Below are positions 6,695 to 7,599 of a stretch of DNA of 7,599 bases, one piece after another. The stretch is taken from assembly GCA_020846515.1 (NCBI GenBank), contig JADLDX010000546.1, positions 1-7,599 on the forward strand, in the 5' to 3' direction. Origin of the DNA: Pirellulaceae bacterium. GTDB lineage: Bacteria; Planctomycetota; Planctomycetia; Pirellulales; Pirellulaceae. The position numbers and the translations under genes were made by a program. Under the pieces are notes generated by a model. The model saw nothing but the letters and a program-made list of their open reading frames with translations. It did no database searches and was not told the origin of the DNA. Numbering within the stretch: the first letter of the stretch is position 1; each line of letters opens with the position of its first letter.

Positions 6695-7599
6695 ATGAGA
6701 CATCTGTTTGTTGCTTGGATGCTATGCCTGGTTGGACCATGCCTGCTTGGACCATGTGTGTGGGCCGAGCGAGCAGTGGCCGATGAGTCCGATTACTACC
6801 GCATTCTCTCGATCTCGGCGCCTAAAGCGCAGACGGATTCCCGTTCGGCGATTTGGAAAGCCGCACCGGATGGCTTGGTGCTGGAGGTAAGTGGTCTGGC
6901 GGCACTGGAGGATGGCCGGTTGGGCGTGGCCATTCGCAAGGGGGAAGTTTGGCTGTTGAGTGGTGTGTACGATGATCCACCAAACAACGTGAGTTATCAA
7001 AAGTTTGCTAGTGCGTTGCATGAGCCATTAGGACTGTTGTGGCACAACGGCGAGTTTTATACGGCGCAGCGCAGTGAACTGACGGCCATGCGTGACACGG
7101 ATGGTGATCAGGTGGCCGATGAGTATCGGACAGTAGCCAAGGGCTGGGGCGTGACGGGGCATTACCATGAGTACGCTTATGGTCCCAAAGTGGATGACGA
7201 GGGCAATCTTTGGTTGACGCTGAATATCGGTTTAGGACTCAAGGGTGATCAACTAAAACGGGCCTTGCGTGAGCCGACGTTGAAGGTCGATCAAGGTCGT
7301 TGGCGCGGCTGGGGCATGAAAGTCAACTCCAGCGGAGAACTGATACCTGTCTGTGCCGGGATGCGTTCGCCCAGCGGCTTGGGAGCCAATGCGGCGGGCG
7401 ATATGTTCTATACCGATCAACAAGGTAATTGGGTGGGCACCAATTCCTTGCATCACATGCGACCCGGTATTTTTACACATCACCCCGAAGCACTCGCATC
7501 GCAAAACGTACCCGGCGCGCCGGTGCGCGGTGTGCGCAGCGTGCCCGATGGTCTGCCTTTTCCTGAGGCACTAAAGCGCTTTCCGCAGATGGTGCCACC
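6695..7599 (+). CDS. Secreted beta-propeller dehydrogenase-like protein of planctomycete type, N-terminal 301 codons (3' end outside window)
   Basis: The frame from the ATG at 6695 stays open to the last base. The start lies 17 bp after the preceding stop and is followed by a signal peptide (MRHLFVAWMLCLVGP..., probable cleavage after VWA at residue 24), which supports it. The mature part has the repeating strand pattern of NHL/sorbosone-dehydrogenase-like propellers: VSGLAALEDGRLGVAIRKGE, LHEPLGLLW, NGEFYTAQRSELT, DDEGNLWLTLN, RSPSGLGANAAGDMFYTD and NWVGTNSLHHM. An acidic motif DTDGDQVADE (134-143) resembles a calcium-binding loop. This type is widespread in planctomycetes, and some members carry a C-terminal heme domain; whether this one does cannot be seen. 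It is probably cotranscribed with the multiheme cytochrome upstream, suggesting a substrate oxidase plus electron acceptor. Substrate and catalytic activity are unproven; similar proteins are often annotated only as domain-of-unknown-function. Confidence 0.85.
   Translation, partial: MRHLFVAWMLCLVGPCLLGPCVWAERAVADESDYYRILSISAPKAQTDSRSAIWKAAPDGLVLEVSGLAALEDGRLGVAIRKGEVWLLSGVYDDPPNNVSYQKFASALHEPLGLLWHNGEFYTAQRSELTAMRDTDGDQVADEYRTVAKGWGVTGHYHEYAYGPKVDDEGNLWLTLNIGLGLKGDQLKRALREPTLKVDQGRWRGWGMKVNSSGELIPVCAGMRSPSGLGANAAGDMFYTDQQGNWVGTNSLHHMRPGIFTHHPEALASQNVPGAPVRGVRSVPDGLPFPEALKRFPQMVP
6725..6754 (+). repeat. 15-bp tandem duplication in the signal peptide
   Basis: TGCCTGGTTGGACCA (6725-6739) is followed directly by TGCCTGCTTGGACCA (6740-6754), with one mismatch, encoding CLVGP-CLLGP in the signal peptide. 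Proline and cysteine inside a signal core are unusual, and the duplication explains both pairs. Confidence 0.8.

Overview
The window reads as a piece of a planctomycete chromosome, most likely from the Pirellula/Rhodopirellula side of the phylum. This is inferred from gene content alone. Both ends carry planctomycete-style heme-binding/beta-propeller 'dehydrogenase' proteins, one gene is a large secreted protein with five heme c motifs, and one is an exported isochorismatase-like hydrolase. Coding density is high and every real gene lies on the + strand. No tRNA, rRNA, CRISPR array, transposase or phage gene is visible.

Layout. Positions 3-575 are the C-terminal end of a PVC-type heme-binding protein with one CxxCH motif. 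A 51-bp gap follows, holding five tandem 7-bp units. Three tightly coupled genes come next: an exported isochorismatase-fold hydrolase (627-1724), a Tat-exported polysaccharide deacetylase-like protein (1721-2803) and a cytoplasmic NagA-like amidohydrolase (2803-3969). Their junctions are an ATGA overlap and a TGATG overlap. The 137-bp gap at 3970-4106 is the only substantial non-coding stretch. It holds a stem-loop, then a pair of 13-bp direct repeats 21 bp apart whose downstream copy runs into a perfect TATAAT box. This looks like the end of one transcription unit and the promoter of the next. The second unit has a secreted pentaheme cytochrome-like protein (4107-6677) and, 17 bp later, the first 301 codons of a secreted beta-propeller-like dehydrogenase-family protein (6695 to the window end).

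How the genes may work together (inference). The two right-hand genes look like a secreted oxidoreductase plus its electron-accepting multiheme partner. The left-hand fragment is the end of a second protein of the same broad kind. Between them are three hydrolases that, by family, act on C-N or acetyl bonds. This suggests processing of an acetylated or amidated carbohydrate, with exported steps (genes 2 and 3) and a cytoplasmic step (gene 4). Substrates cannot be read from the sequence.

The most notable signals are at active sites. The isochorismatase-like protein keeps its nucleophile cysteine but appears to lack the aspartate and lysine of the usual triad. The NagA-like protein has Tyr in place of the metal-binding Glu of the HLEGP motif, plus other pocket changes. 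The third of the five heme motifs in the cytochrome has no downstream Met-Pro ligand motif. All three are worth a structural check. No previously undescribed system can be claimed from the sequence alone.
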